Assembly (NCBI GenBank): GCA_030530525.1
Contig: JAUMUT010000011.1
Location: forward strand, 1-63,044
DNA: 63,044 nt
Source of the DNA: Capnocytophaga sp.
Lineage (GTDB): Bacteria; Bacteroidota; Bacteroidia; Flavobacteriales; Flavobacteriaceae
Direction: 5' to 3'
The position numbers and the translations under genes are program-made. Shown one piece after another: positions 16,572 through 25,496 of this stretch (positions are counted from its first letter, which is position 1; each line of letters opens with the position of its first letter). The notes below the pieces were generated by a model. That model was not told the origin of the DNA, ran no database searches, and saw only the letters and a program-made list of their open reading frames with translations.

Positions 16572-17222
16572 ATGTTTCATAAAGAAGGAGCTAAAATTAT
16601 TTTCGGAGCGGTTGTTATTTCCGTAGTTGCGCTTTTATTGGCAGATTATATTCCGCTCAATTGGTTAAGAATTGTAATTCAAGTACTTATATTGTTATTT
16701 TTGGTATTAATTTTACAGTTTTTTAGAAATCCGAAGAGAAATACCCAACGTAATGAAAATCAGATAATATCTTCCGTAGATGGGAAAGTGGTGGTTATAG
16801 AAGAAGTGGAAGAGCCTGAATTTTTCCAAGGGAAACGTAGAATGGTTTCCGTTTTTATGTCGCCTTTGAATGTGCACGTAACACGTTACCCTATGAGTGG
16901 TGAAGTTGTGTATAGTAAGTATCACCCAGGGAAATATTTGGTAGCTTGGCATCCGAAAGCCTCTGAAGAAAACGAACGAACCACAGTTGTTGTGAAAAAC
17001 GATACATTTGGCGAGGTGCTTTACCGACAAATAGCTGGGGCATTGGCAAAACGAATTGTAAATTACGCCAAAGTAGGCGATAAAGCATTACAAGGTGCCG
17101 ATGCAGGTTTTATTAAATTTGGTTCGCGCGTGGATATTTATTTGCCTTTGGATGCAAAAATAAAGGTTTCTCTTGGGCAAAAAGTAAAAGGCGGAATAGA
17201 TGTAATTGCCGAAAAAGCGTAA
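16572..17222 (+). CDS. psd: Phosphatidylserine decarboxylase proenzyme (short type)
   Basis: Psd decarboxylates phosphatidylserine to phosphatidylethanolamine. The 216-aa protein is the short form. An N-terminal hydrophobic pair (IIFGAVVISVVALLLADYI, WLRIVIQVLILLFLVLILQFF) anchors it to the membrane. The self-cleavage motif appears as KFGSR with Gly184-Ser185, where the Ser becomes the pyruvoyl group of the alpha chain. VFMSPLNVHVTRYPMSGEV, with catalytic His residues, is typical. It belongs to the same lipid-synthesis neighbourhood as cdsA. Confidence 0.95.
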   Translation: MFHKEGAKIIFGAVVISVVALLLADYIPLNWLRIVIQVLILLFLVLILQFFRNPKRNTQRNENQIISSVDGKVVVIEEVEEPEFFQGKRRMVSVFMSPLNVHVTRYPMSGEVVYSKYHPGKYLVAWHPKASEENERTTVVVKNDTFGEVLYRQIAGALAKRIVNYAKVGDKALQGADAGFIKFGSRVDIYLPLDAKIKVSLGQKVKGGIDVIAEKA

Positions 17223-17267
17223 AAAATTCTTAATGATAGTTTTATATTATCATAAATAATTATTTTG

Positions 17268-17275
17268 TATCTTTG
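17268..17275 (+). promoter_or_regulatory. -7 box of ffh
   Basis: TATCTTTG ends 20 bp before the ffh ATG and matches TAnnTTTG. Confidence 0.7.
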
Positions 17276-17294
17276 CAAAATTAAAATATAAACA

Positions 17295-18641
17295 ATGTTT
17301 GAAAATTTAAGTGATAAATTAGATAGAGCCTTACATAATTTAAAAGGACACGGAAAAATAACAGAAATTAACGTTGCTGAAACGCTTAAAGAAGTACGCC
17401 GAGCCTTATTAGATGCCGATGTTAATTATAAAATAGCAAAAGATTTTACAAATAAAGTAAAAGAAAAAGCCTTAGGACAAAACGTATTAACGACCTTGCA
17501 ACCAGGTCAGTTAATGGTGAAAATCGTTAAAGATGAGCTTACAGAACTGATGGGAGGAGATGCCACAGGGGTAAATCTTAACGGAAATCCTTCGGTGATA
17601 TTAATGTCAGGGCTACAAGGTTCAGGGAAAACTACTTTTTCAGGGAAATTAGCAAATTTCTTAAAAAATAAAAAAAGTAAAAAGCCTCTTTTGGTAGCTT
17701 GTGATGTGTATCGTCCTGCGGCGATAGATCAGCTTCATATAGTAGGAGACCAAATAGGAGTAGCTGTTTTTTCTGAAAAAGAAAATAAAAATCCGGTAGA
17801 TATTGCTCAAAAAGGCTTACAATACGCCAAAAGTAATGGTTTTAATGTGGTTATTATTGATACCGCAGGACGTTTGGCTGTAGATGAGCAAATGATGAAA
17901 GAAATTGCAGAAATACACAAAGCCGTTTCGCCACAAGAAACTCTTTTTGTTGTAGATGCAATGACAGGGCAAGATGCCGTAAATACTGCAAAGGCATTTA
18001 ACGATGTGCTTGATTTTGACGGAGTTATCCTTACCAAATTAGACGGGGACACACGTGGGGGAGCTGCTATTTCTATCAAATCGGTGGTGAATAAGCCTAT
18101 CAAATTTGTAGGTACAGGCGAGAAAATGGACGCTATTGATGTCTTTTATCCTGCTCGTATGGCGGATAGGATTTTAGGTATGGGAGATGTCGTTTCGTTG
18201 GTAGAGCGTGCGCAAGAACAATTTGATGAAGAACAAGCCAGAAAATTACAAAAGAAAATAGCTAAAAACCAGTTCGGATTTGATGATTTTCTTTCTCAAA
18301 TTCAACAAATTAAAAGAATGGGAAGTATGAAAGACCTTTTAGGAATGCTTCCTGGTGTGGGGAAAGCCGTGAAAAATTTAGATATTAGCGATGATGCTTT
18401 CAAATATATTGAAGCTATTATTTATTCAATGACCCCCGCAGAGCGTAGTAATCCTGCCATTATCAACACTTCACGAAAAAATCGTATAGCCAAAGGTAGC
18501 GGACGTAATATTAACGAAGTAAATCAGCTATTGAAGCAATTTGAACAAATGAGTAAAATGATGAAAATGATGCAAGGAGGAGGAGGTAAAAAAATGATGC
18601 AAATGATGCAATCTATGCAAGGAGGAATGCCACGTTTTTAA
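17295..18641 (+). CDS. ffh: Signal recognition particle protein Ffh
   Basis: Ffh is the GTPase of the signal recognition particle and carries signal sequences with 4.5S RNA to the membrane receptor FtsY. The 448-aa protein has an N-domain helix bundle, G1 GLQGSGKTT at 105, VACDVYRPAAIDQL, DTAGRL, TKLDGDTRGGAA, and a Met-rich M domain ending QMSKMMKMMQ..MMQSMQGGMPRF, which forms the signal-sequence groove. The gene is followed 15 bp later by the DUF2750 gene. Confidence 0.97.
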   Translation: MFENLSDKLDRALHNLKGHGKITEINVAETLKEVRRALLDADVNYKIAKDFTNKVKEKALGQNVLTTLQPGQLMVKIVKDELTELMGGDATGVNLNGNPSVILMSGLQGSGKTTFSGKLANFLKNKKSKKPLLVACDVYRPAAIDQLHIVGDQIGVAVFSEKENKNPVDIAQKGLQYAKSNGFNVVIIDTAGRLAVDEQMMKEIAEIHKAVSPQETLFVVDAMTGQDAVNTAKAFNDVLDFDGVILTKLDGDTRGGAAISIKSVVNKPIKFVGTGEKMDAIDVFYPARMADRILGMGDVVSLVERAQEQFDEEQARKLQKKIAKNQFGFDDFLSQIQQIKRMGSMKDLLGMLPGVGKAVKNLDISDDAFKYIEAIIYSMTPAERSNPAIINTSRKNRIAKGSGRNINEVNQLLKQFEQMSKMMKMMQGGGGKKMMQMMQSMQGGMPRF

Positions 18642-18656
18642 TTAAATGAATATAAA

Positions 18657-19127
18657 ATGTTACAGAATACAGAATCATTATTAAATAATTATAAAAAATT
18701 TATTAAAAAAGTAGTTCAAACGAATACTATTTACTGTTTAAAAGATAAAAAAGAAGGTGTGGCTGTTTGTAGCTCTACCGAATTTAGAAACGTAGAAGGG
18801 CAAGATGTTCCCTTGCTTACTTTTTGGTCAGAACAAGCATTGGCAAAAGCGTGCCAAGCCGAAGAATGGGCAAAATATGAAATCACAGAAATTCCTTTGT
18901 CAGAGTTTATGGAGCTTTGGATTTTTGGTATGTGTGAAGACGAAGTTGTGGCAGGATTAGATTTTAATGCCAATTTGTTTGGCTATGAAGAGCATCCTTT
19001 ACAATTGTTAAAAGACCTCATTGCTGAAATAGAAGCAACAAAAAAGATAATAGAATTTCGTAGTTTTACCTCACTTACCGATTTGAAAGACTATATACAA
19101 GAAATCGAGGAAGGAGACGAAGAGTAG
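18657..19127 (+). CDS. DUF2750 domain protein
   Basis: This 156-aa soluble protein has the DUF2750 pattern: TIYCLKDKKEGVAVCSS, then VPLLTFWSEQALAKACQAEEWAKYEITEIPLSEFMELWIFGM, the conserved WS-E-A and L-EF-E-W core. The C-terminal third (HPLQLLKDLIAEIE...) is helical and acidic. DUF2750 proteins occur in many Gram-negatives, sometimes in immunity-gene loci, and their function is unknown. It is probably co-transcribed with ffh. Confidence 0.75.
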   Translation: MLQNTESLLNNYKKFIKKVVQTNTIYCLKDKKEGVAVCSSTEFRNVEGQDVPLLTFWSEQALAKACQAEEWAKYEITEIPLSEFMELWIFGMCEDEVVAGLDFNANLFGYEEHPLQLLKDLIAEIEATKKIIEFRSFTSLTDLKDYIQEIEEGDEE

Positions 19128-19140
19128 CAAATAAAGTATA

Positions 19141-19175
19141 AAGTTTTCAGGTGTAAGTATCTGAAAACTTTTTTT
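19141..19175 (+). terminator. Terminator of ffh-DUF2750
   Basis: The perfect 10-bp stem AAGTTTTCAG/CTGAAAACTT is followed by a T run, 14 bp after the DUF2750 stop. Confidence 0.9.
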
Positions 19176-19206
19176 GTATTATAATTAACAAATAAAATCT
19201 TAAAAA

Positions 19207-20718
19207 ATGAAAAAAATCATCGTACTGTTCCTAATTATTTGGGGAATAAATACCCAAGCACAAACTATTCTTAAAGCAGATAAAATTAAAGCAATTGCTT
19301 TTAATGAATATGGTGCTATTAGCTTTTATGCTCAAAAAAAAGGAGGTAAATTTTCTGAAATTTACTTAGATTATAAAGACGAAGATTCTTTTGAGTATAA
19401 AGAGATAGAACCAATAATTCCTTATTTAGAAGAAGAGGATGATGAAGTTTCTCTTTCTGAGATATTAGAGGAAAATGAGAAAATTTTTTACACAAAAGAT
19501 ATTCGCCCAACTTCAATAAAAGATTTTTTAGGTAAAAATTTTATTACCGAAAAAACATTTTATGAAGAAAACACCAAAACAATAGTTAAAATAATTAACA
19601 ATAACATAGCTTCCTTGCAAAAAATTGAATTTAAGACAAGAGAACCTTATGGTGGTTTTGGTAGTTATGTAAATTTACCGGATGACAAAGAAGAAAAATG
19701 GCGTTGTGTAGGTGCTTCTTACTATTCATTATTAATTTTAGATGTAGGAGAAGGAAAGAAAATATATCTTTTTAATGATGAAAGTTCTGTTGATAATGTT
19801 ATTATTCCGTTAAAAAATGATACTTTATTCTTTTCTGATGAAGAAAATGCAAATTCTAACATAAAAGAAGAGAAAAACATAGAAATTTTTTATGATGCAT
19901 ATGATACAGAAGATTTCTTTGGAAGTCGCCCTAACGGAAAAAAATATGACCTTATAAATATTTTTAATGAAAAAGTGTTACCTAAAAGCTATGATACTAT
20001 TTTTTATAATTCAAACGGAATTATAACTCGCAATGATAAAAATGTAGAAATATATAATAATTATTTTAATAAACTGAAATTCAGTGATTTAAAATCTGCT
20101 TATTTCTACCGAACAGGAGTAGAAGTTTTAGATAAAAATGGAGCAGGTTATTACCAAATGACAGGGAAACCAATAGAAAAATTTCCTAAAATTAGTTATG
20201 CACTTTGTGGAACAGTAGGGTATTATAGGTATAAAATAGAAAAAGAAGGAGATGATTATGTCTTAAAATATAGAGCCTCCGGAGCAACAAGACCTTTTTC
20301 TAAGGATTATTATTTAATAGAATCTCCTGAATATAAAGAAGTTACATTTATTGACGGGAATACAATTTTTAATTGGGATGGAAATAGCAGTTTTGTTGGA
20401 GAAAAATATGGTTATCCAGAATTACTTCGTATAAGAAAAAGAAAAAAATATGGTTTGGTAGAATATAAATTGGATTATGAAGAAAATAATATAAAAGTAA
20501 TAAAAGGAAAAATAAAACTTCCTTTTGAATATGATGATATAAAGCAACAAAGTGACGGTTTGATTTATATTTATCAAGGGAAAAAAGTAGGAATTTATCC
20601 GCAACAAACTATTCCGCCATACGATTATATAGAACGCAAAACCAATTCTTTTTATGAAATAAAAAAAGACGGAAAACGAGGATATTTAGACATACAAACA
20701 TTTAAAGAATATTTCTAA
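19207..20718 (+). CDS. Secreted WG-repeat-like protein
   Basis: This 503-aa protein has a signal peptide (MKKIIVLFLIIWGINTQA, mature start QTIL). The C-terminal half has loosely repeated units such as KKYGLVEYKLD...LPFEYDDIKQQSDGLIYIYQGKKVGIY and FYEIKKDGKRGYLD, in the style of WG beta-hairpin repeats (k-GliD..g..v-P--YD). The N-terminal half is very acidic (EPIIPYLEEEDDEVSLSEILEENEK). It is probably a periplasmic or surface adaptor. There are no catalytic motifs. It stands alone between the DUF2750 terminator and folD. Confidence 0.65.
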   Translation: MKKIIVLFLIIWGINTQAQTILKADKIKAIAFNEYGAISFYAQKKGGKFSEIYLDYKDEDSFEYKEIEPIIPYLEEEDDEVSLSEILEENEKIFYTKDIRPTSIKDFLGKNFITEKTFYEENTKTIVKIINNNIASLQKIEFKTREPYGGFGSYVNLPDDKEEKWRCVGASYYSLLILDVGEGKKIYLFNDESSVDNVIIPLKNDTLFFSDEENANSNIKEEKNIEIFYDAYDTEDFFGSRPNGKKYDLINIFNEKVLPKSYDTIFYNSNGIITRNDKNVEIYNNYFNKLKFSDLKSAYFYRTGVEVLDKNGAGYYQMTGKPIEKFPKISYALCGTVGYYRYKIEKEGDDYVLKYRASGATRPFSKDYYLIESPEYKEVTFIDGNTIFNWDGNSSFVGEKYGYPELLRIRKRKKYGLVEYKLDYEENNIKVIKGKIKLPFEYDDIKQQSDGLIYIYQGKKVGIYPQQTIPPYDYIERKTNSFYEIKKDGKRGYLDIQTFKEYF

Positions 20719-20760
20719 AAAATAATAAAAAAACAAAATATAATTAATAAAATATTAAAA

Positions 20761-21636
20761 ATGACCATTTTAGACGGAAAAAAAACATCTTTACAACTTC
20801 AAGAAGAATTAGCAAAAGAAGTAGCTTTAATTAAGCAAAAAGGAGAAAAAATACCACATTTAGCAGCTATTTTGGTAGGCGAAAATGGCGCAAGTATGAC
20901 GTATGTGAATAACAAAGTTAAAGCCTGTGAAAAAATTGGCTTTCAATCTTCTTTGGTAAAACTTCCAGATACAATTAGCGAGGAAGAACTTCTACAAAAA
21001 ATATATGAATTGAATGAAAATTCGGATATTGACGGCTTTATCGTTCAACTTCCTTTACCTAAACATATTGACGAACAGAAAATTCTCTTGGCTATCTCTC
21101 CTGAAAAAGATGTTGATGGATTTCATCCTACCAATTTTGGGCGAATGGCTTTGGGCTTGGAGGCTTTCTATCCTGCAACGCCTTATGGAATTTTGGAACT
21201 ACTTCAACGCTATCAAATTCCGACAGATGGGAAAAACGTAGTAGTTATCGGGAGGTCTGATATTGTAGGAAAACCGATGAGTATTTTGCTCTCTCAAAAA
21301 CCTTGGAATGCAACTGTAACACTCACTCATAGTCGTACCAAAAATCTTTCTGATTTTACCAAGCAAGCCGATATTATTATCGTGGCATTGGGTATTCCTC
21401 ACTTTTTGAAAGCGGATATGGTAAAAGAAGGCGTTACGATTATTGATGTAGGAATTACTCGCCAAGAAGATAAAACTTCCGTAAAAGGCTTCCGAATTGT
21501 AGGTGATGTGGATTTTGAAAACGTAAAAGAAAAAGCAAATTTTATAACTCCCGTTCCTGGTGGCGTAGGACCTATGACCATAGCAATGCTAATGAAAAAC
21601 ACACTTTTTGCTCGTACAAGAAAAAAGAAAAATTAG
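20761..21636 (+). CDS. folD: Bifunctional methylene-THF dehydrogenase/cyclohydrolase
   Basis: FolD oxidises 5,10-methylene-THF and hydrolyses the product to 10-formyl-THF, feeding purine and fMet synthesis. The 291-aa length is normal. Visible motifs are [16 protein letters not shown] with catalytic Lys, [23 protein letters not shown], the NAD(P) loop [22 protein letters not shown] and the C-terminal [16 protein letters not shown]. Purine partner purL is far downstream in this window. Confidence 0.97.
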   Translation: MTILDGKKTSLQLQEELAKEVALIKQKGEKIPHLAAILVGENGASMTYVNNKVKACEKIGFQSSLVKLPDTISEEELLQKIYELNENSDIDGFIVQLPLPKHIDEQKILLAISPEKDVDGFHPTNFGRMALGLEAFYPATPYGILELLQRYQIPTDGKNVVVIGRSDIVGKPMSILLSQKPWNATVTLTHSRTKNLSDFTKQADIIIVALGIPHFLKADMVKEGVTIIDVGITRQEDKTSVKGFRIVGDVDFENVKEKANFITPVPGGVGPMTIAMLMKNTLFARTRKKKN

Positions 21637-21709
21637 TATTTTTTAAGAATTTATTTACTAAAAAAATATTTCTTTTTAGAATATACTTTTATTTTTTAGA
21701 AAAAAAGTG

Positions 21710-21717
21710 TATCTTTG
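21710..21717 (+). promoter_or_regulatory. -7 box of the M48 lipoprotein protease
   Basis: TATCTTTG ends 20 bp before the ATG at 21737 and matches TAnnTTTG. Confidence 0.7.
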
Positions 21718-21736
21718 CCTAATTTTTAAATAGTAA

Positions 21737-22546
21737 ATGATGAAAAAAATAGTATTAATATGTTCATTATTAGTTTTATCCGCTTGTAAAACAAATCCTT
21801 TTACAGGAAAATCTACCCTAAATTTTCAGTCCAATAGCACATTATTTCCTACTTCTTTTGCTCAATATAAAGAATTTATAACTTCCAACAAAGTGATAAA
21901 AGGTACAAAAGATGCCGAAATGATAAAAAGAGTAGGAGAGAGGATAGCCAAAGCCGCAAAATTTTGGTTAGATAAAAATGGCTATCAAGGGTATTTGGAC
22001 GATTACCGATGGGAATATAACTTGGTGGAAAACAAAGAGATGAACGCTTGGTGTATGCCAGGAGGCAAAATTGTTTTTTATACAGGAATATTGCCCGTTG
22101 CCCAAAACGAACGCGGAATAGCAGTTATTATGGGACACGAAGTAGCACACGCCTTGGCAGACCACGGAGCGCAACGTATGAGTGCTTCTACTTTACAACA
22201 ATTAGGAGCTGTGGCTGGTAACTTGCTTTTGCACGATAGCAAATATTTGAATCAGTTTAATCAAGCTTATGGCTTGGGTACGCAAGTGGGCGTAATGTTG
22301 CCTTTTAGCCGAAGCCACGAAACAGAAGCCGATGCTATTGGCTTACAAATAATGGCTCTTGCTGGGTACGACCCCGATGAAGGTTATAAACTTTGGGAAC
22401 GAATGAAAAGCGCATCAGGAGGGGGAAGTTCTAACGCATTGCTTAGTACGCACCCAACGAACGATTCGCGTATCGCACACTTGAAAACTTTGGCTCCACA
22501 AGTTCGTGAAATAGCAAAACGATACGGAGTAACCAAGTTTGAATAA
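21737..22546 (+). CDS. M48-family zinc metalloprotease lipoprotein
   Basis: This 269-aa lipoprotein has the signal and lipobox LVLSAC (Cys17). The Zn motif GHEVAHALADHG carries His134-Glu135-His138, and RSHETEADAIGLQIMALAGYDP gives the third ligand Glu and the conserved Asp. It belongs to the single-domain periplasmic M48 group (LoiP/YcaL-like, related to BepA), which helps control outer-membrane protein quality. It may start at either of two adjacent ATGs. It is monocistronic with a terminator shared with convergent lpxH. Confidence 0.93.
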   Translation: MMKKIVLICSLLVLSACKTNPFTGKSTLNFQSNSTLFPTSFAQYKEFITSNKVIKGTKDAEMIKRVGERIAKAAKFWLDKNGYQGYLDDYRWEYNLVENKEMNAWCMPGGKIVFYTGILPVAQNERGIAVIMGHEVAHALADHGAQRMSASTLQQLGAVAGNLLLHDSKYLNQFNQAYGLGTQVGVMLPFSRSHETEADAIGLQIMALAGYDPDEGYKLWERMKSASGGGSSNALLSTHPTNDSRIAHLKTLAPQVREIAKRYGVTKFE

Positions 22547-22550
22547 TATA

Positions 22551-22584
22551 AAAAAACTCTATCCACAACAGATAGAGTTTTTTT
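22551..22584. terminator. Terminator between the M48 protease gene and lpxH
   Basis: CTCTATC/GATAGAG flanked by A6 and T7 can serve both convergent genes. Confidence 0.9.
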
Positions 22585-22595
22585 ATGAAAAATAT

Positions 22596-23363
22596 CTAAT
22601 TGTCGTATTTACAGAGATTTAGTGTTTTCCCGTCAAAAACGGCATAAGTGTAATAATTTATCCAATCGCCTGTGTTTATGTATGTTGCGTTTTCAGGAAG
22701 AGAAATTTCCATAGGTAAATGTCGGTGTCCGAACAAGAAGAAATCATAATGTTTTTCAGTAAGTTTTCGCTTACAATATTGCACTAACCATTCTTTATCT
22801 TCACCTAAAAAATGAACATCTTCCGCACCTGATATTAATTTATTTTTTTGTGATAAATAATTAGCTAAATTAACCCCAATATCAGGGTGTAGCCAACGAA
22901 AAAGCCATTTACAAAGAGGATTGGTAAAAACTTTTTTCATTCGTTTGTAACCTTTATCACCAGGACCTAAGCCATCGCCGTGCCCAATTAAAAAATGTTT
23001 TCCTGCACATTCCAACTCTTGTGGGCGATAAAAAACAGGAATATTCAGCTCTTTTTGGAAATAATTTTGCATCCAAAGGTCGTGGTTTCCTACAAAAAAA
23101 TAGATAGGAATGCCAGCATCTGTCAGTTCTGCCAATTTTCCTAAAACCCGAACAAATCCCTTAGGAACTACGGCGTTGTACTCAAACCAAAAATCAAATA
23201 AATCTCCTAAAAGGAAAATAGCCTGAGCATCATTTTTCACTTGGTTAAGCCACGAAATAAACTTTTTTTCTCTCTTGTGGCTCTCTGCCAAGGAAGGCAT
23301 TCCCAAATGATTATCAGAGGCAAAATAAATTTTTTTATCAGAAGATAAATCTATTTTTATCAT
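22596..23363 (-). CDS. lpxH: UDP-2,3-diacylglucosamine diphosphatase LpxH
   Basis: LpxH removes UMP from UDP-2,3-diacylglucosamine to give lipid X in lipid A synthesis. The 255-aa calcineurin-like protein shows FASDNHLG (Asp-x-His), FLLGDLFDFW, FVGNHDLWM, LIGHGDGLG and FLFGHRHLPM, the full set of metal-binding motifs. Its tight H-G-D segment and W-G-D-W end (NTGDWINYY) are LpxH features. It has its own minus-strand promoter at 23384-23391. Confidence 0.93.
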   Translation of the reverse strand: MIKIDLSSDKKIYFASDNHLGMPSLAESHKREKKFISWLNQVKNDAQAIFLLGDLFDFWFEYNAVVPKGFVRVLGKLAELTDAGIPIYFFVGNHDLWMQNYFQKELNIPVFYRPQELECAGKHFLIGHGDGLGPGDKGYKRMKKVFTNPLCKWLFRWLHPDIGVNLANYLSQKNKLISGAEDVHFLGEDKEWLVQYCKRKLTEKHYDFFLFGHRHLPMEISLPENATYINTGDWINYYTYAVFDGKTLNLCKYDN

Positions 23364-23383
23364 AAAAATTTCAAAATTATTTA

Positions 23384-23391
23384 CAAACGTA
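23384..23391 (-). promoter_or_regulatory. -7 box of lpxH
   Basis: TACGTTTG on the minus strand, 21 bp before the ATG, matches TAnnTTTG. Confidence 0.65.
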
Positions 23392-23521
23392 ATCCTATTA
23401 AGAATGCAAATATAGCTTTTTTTAGGGAAAAATAAAAAAATAAATGAAGAAAAAAGAAAGAAAAATAAATTATTTTTTTGTTAAAAAGACGATAAAAATA
23501 TCTTATTTTGAAAAAAAGTTA

Positions 23522-23529
23522 TACCTTTG
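23522..23529 (+). promoter_or_regulatory. -7 box of the Lys/Cys-rich protein gene
   Basis: TACCTTTG, 29 bp before the ATG at 23559, is an exact match to TAnnTTTG and supports expression of the small gene. Confidence 0.7.
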
Positions 23530-23558
23530 CAAAATTAATAATAATAAATTAACAAAGT

Positions 23559-23873
23559 ATGAAACAGGTATTTATGATTTTGGCTATGGCATTTGTTTCT
23601 CTAACTGCGAATGCACAAGAAGAGCCAAAACAAGCAGGTGAAAAAGTAGAAACTAAGGCTTGTTGCAAATCAAAATCAGACAAAAAAGAATGTTCTGATA
23701 AAGGGGATAAAAAAGATAAGGCTTGTTGCAAAGATAAAAGTGACAAATCTTGTTGTAAATCAGATAGTAAAAAATGCACTGACAAAAAAGAATGTGCAAA
23801 AGACAAGAAAGAATGCTCATCAAAAAGCAAAAAGAAAGCTTGTTGCAAAACTGAAAAAACAGAAAAAGCTTAA
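23559..23873 (+). CDS. Secreted Lys/Cys-rich low-complexity protein
   Basis: This 104-aa protein has a signal peptide (MKQVFMILAMAFVSLTANA). The mature 85 residues hold 12 Cys, arranged as four CC pairs (ACCK, ACCK, SCCK, ACCK) and four single Cys in KKEC/KKC contexts, and about one third are Lys. No known domain fits. Such spacing suggests metal binding or disulphide/thiol buffering outside the cytoplasm, but that is inference. The opposite strand also has an open frame, which is a shadow of the repetitive sequence. A clear promoter and terminator bracket the gene. Confidence 0.75.
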   Translation: MKQVFMILAMAFVSLTANAQEEPKQAGEKVETKACCKSKSDKKECSDKGDKKDKACCKDKSDKSCCKSDSKKCTDKKECAKDKKECSSKSKKKACCKTEKTEKA

Positions 23874-23883
23874 TAAGAAAGAG

Positions 23884-23913
23884 AAAGGATTATCATCAGG
23901 TAATCCTTTTTTT
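23884..23913 (+). terminator. Terminator of the Lys/Cys-rich protein gene
   Basis: AAAGGATTA/TAATCCTTT stem with 8-nt loop and T run, 11 bp after the stop. Confidence 0.9.
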
Positions 23914-23924
23914 AGTTAGAAAAT

Positions 23925-23957
23925 AAAAAAATCGTAAGTTGATGCTTACGATTTTTT
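23925..23957 (-). terminator. Terminator of the FadL-like gene
   Basis: ATCGTAAG/CTTACGAT stem with A/T flanks lies 25 bp beyond the stop of the minus-strand gene. The T6 on the plus side makes it usable on both strands. Confidence 0.88.
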
Positions 23958-23981
23958 GTTTAATTAATTGTTTATGTTATT

Positions 23982-25478
23982 CTAAAATAATTTTGCAGAA
24001 AGGGTGAAAAGTATATTGTTTTGTCTGGCAGAAACATTAACAGGAGTGGTTAATACAGACTCAAAAGATTGGTATTTATAATCTTGTTTAGCAAAATCAT
24101 AAGAAACATCAAGTCTAATGCCACTAAAAGAGTATCCAACACCAAGAGAATATCCGTTTAAATCTCCTACGTTTCTTTTATAAGGAGATTGTTCATATCT
24201 TGTACCAGCACGTAGGCTAAACGCTTTTATTCTGTACTCGCCACCAAAACGGATAATATTTACATCTCTTAATTCATTGCTAATAATCTCATTTTGAGAG
24301 TTTAAGAAATCCGTATTGAATTTCATATTCTGATAACCTTTGTAGATATAGTCCAAACTGATAAGGGCTTTTTTCCCAAATATATACGCAACGCTTGCTG
24401 TCCAAGAACCAGGAGTACGTAGTTTATATTCATCATATAAATTAACATACTGAGGGTCAGTGTCATAAGTTCTTAAAACACCATTATCATTAATACGAGT
24501 TCTTAGAAATTCTTTGGTTTCATCTTGTAAATTATACCAAGTAGGCGATTCATAAGCTACACCTAAGCGTAGTCCTTCGGTTATTTTAGCAATAGCCCCT
24601 AATTGGAATGAAAATCCGCTACCAGTAGTTTTTGTTTCTAATTGATAACGACTATAATTAACATTCCCTCCTGAATAATTATTTTCAGTTAAATATTTGG
24701 TTTCTAAATAATTTACATTATGGCTATTGAGGTTTAAGCCTAAATAAATGTTATCAATTCGTCCAGAAAAGTTAAAATTATACTTTCTAATTTCTCCTTC
24801 CGTTCTTATATCATAATTTTGTAATGTAGAATTAGAAGAAGCATTGGAAGTATAGCCTGTTTCGGATGAAGAATTAGAATTTGGATTTATTAACATAGAT
24901 TGATAGCCTAAAAATGCTTGTTGGTATCTGTATCCGTATTCTTGTCCTAAATATCTATAAACACTTGAAACACTTTCGTTATTACGACTATTTACAATTA
25001 AATTATTTTGACTTATTCCATTTGCAAAATAAGCAAAATAATCTCCTAAATTTCTATCTGACAATCCTGAATAAGAAAGTTCTTTCCCATCAAAATTTTT
25101 TGGTATACTATAATTGAAAGCAAAAGAAAAGCTATTATTATCATCATTGGTTGGTATGGAAAAAATAAGACCAAACTGATTAATATAAAAATCAGAAGAT
25201 GTATTTTTGTTAGATGAGTTTGCAAACGTATTTTTACTTCTAACGCTTTCATTTCCAAGGGTAAAACCAATTTCACTGCGTGAAAAAACTGAACTTCCAG
25301 CAGGGTTTATTCCAATAGCAGAAAAATCTCCTCCTAATGCTCCAAAGGCACCACTCATAGCTTTGAAACGAGCAGTTCCATTTAAATCATCTGTTGAATA
25401 TCGTAATGCATCTGTTACATTTTGAGCAGAAACGATAGCAGTTATTAATAAAAAAGATATGGATAATTTTTTTTTCAT
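23982..25478 (-). CDS. FadL/OmpP1-like outer membrane transport protein
   Basis: This 498-aa protein has signal peptide MKKKLSISFLLITAIVSA. The mature N-terminus DALRYSTDDLNGTARFKAMSGAFGALGGDFSAIGINPAGSSVFSRSEIGFTLG is the classic Bacteroidota OmpP1/FadL start, with the N-x-A-G hatch segment INPAG. Alternating-residue beta strands run to a final aromatic residue (LSAKLF), as expected for a 14-strand barrel. It likely moves hydrophobic compounds through the outer membrane. The substrate is unknown. The Tyr/Asn-rich lipoprotein gene lies just upstream (18-bp gap), so the two may work together. Confidence 0.87.
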   Translation of the reverse strand: MKKKLSISFLLITAIVSAQNVTDALRYSTDDLNGTARFKAMSGAFGALGGDFSAIGINPAGSSVFSRSEIGFTLGNESVRSKNTFANSSNKNTSSDFYINQFGLIFSIPTNDDNNSFSFAFNYSIPKNFDGKELSYSGLSDRNLGDYFAYFANGISQNNLIVNSRNNESVSSVYRYLGQEYGYRYQQAFLGYQSMLINPNSNSSSETGYTSNASSNSTLQNYDIRTEGEIRKYNFNFSGRIDNIYLGLNLNSHNVNYLETKYLTENNYSGGNVNYSRYQLETKTTGSGFSFQLGAIAKITEGLRLGVAYESPTWYNLQDETKEFLRTRINDNGVLRTYDTDPQYVNLYDEYKLRTPGSWTASVAYIFGKKALISLDYIYKGYQNMKFNTDFLNSQNEIISNELRDVNIIRFGGEYRIKAFSLRAGTRYEQSPYKRNVGDLNGYSLGVGYSFSGIRLDVSYDFAKQDYKYQSFESVLTTPVNVSARQNNILFTLSAKLF

Positions 25479-25496
25479 TTTTAAATATATTTAAGT

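Noticed and set aside
23549-23848. Minus-strand Leu/Ser/His-rich frame opposite the Lys/Cys-rich gene
   Set aside because: It mirrors the repeats of the plus-strand gene, which has a signal peptide, promoter and terminator.
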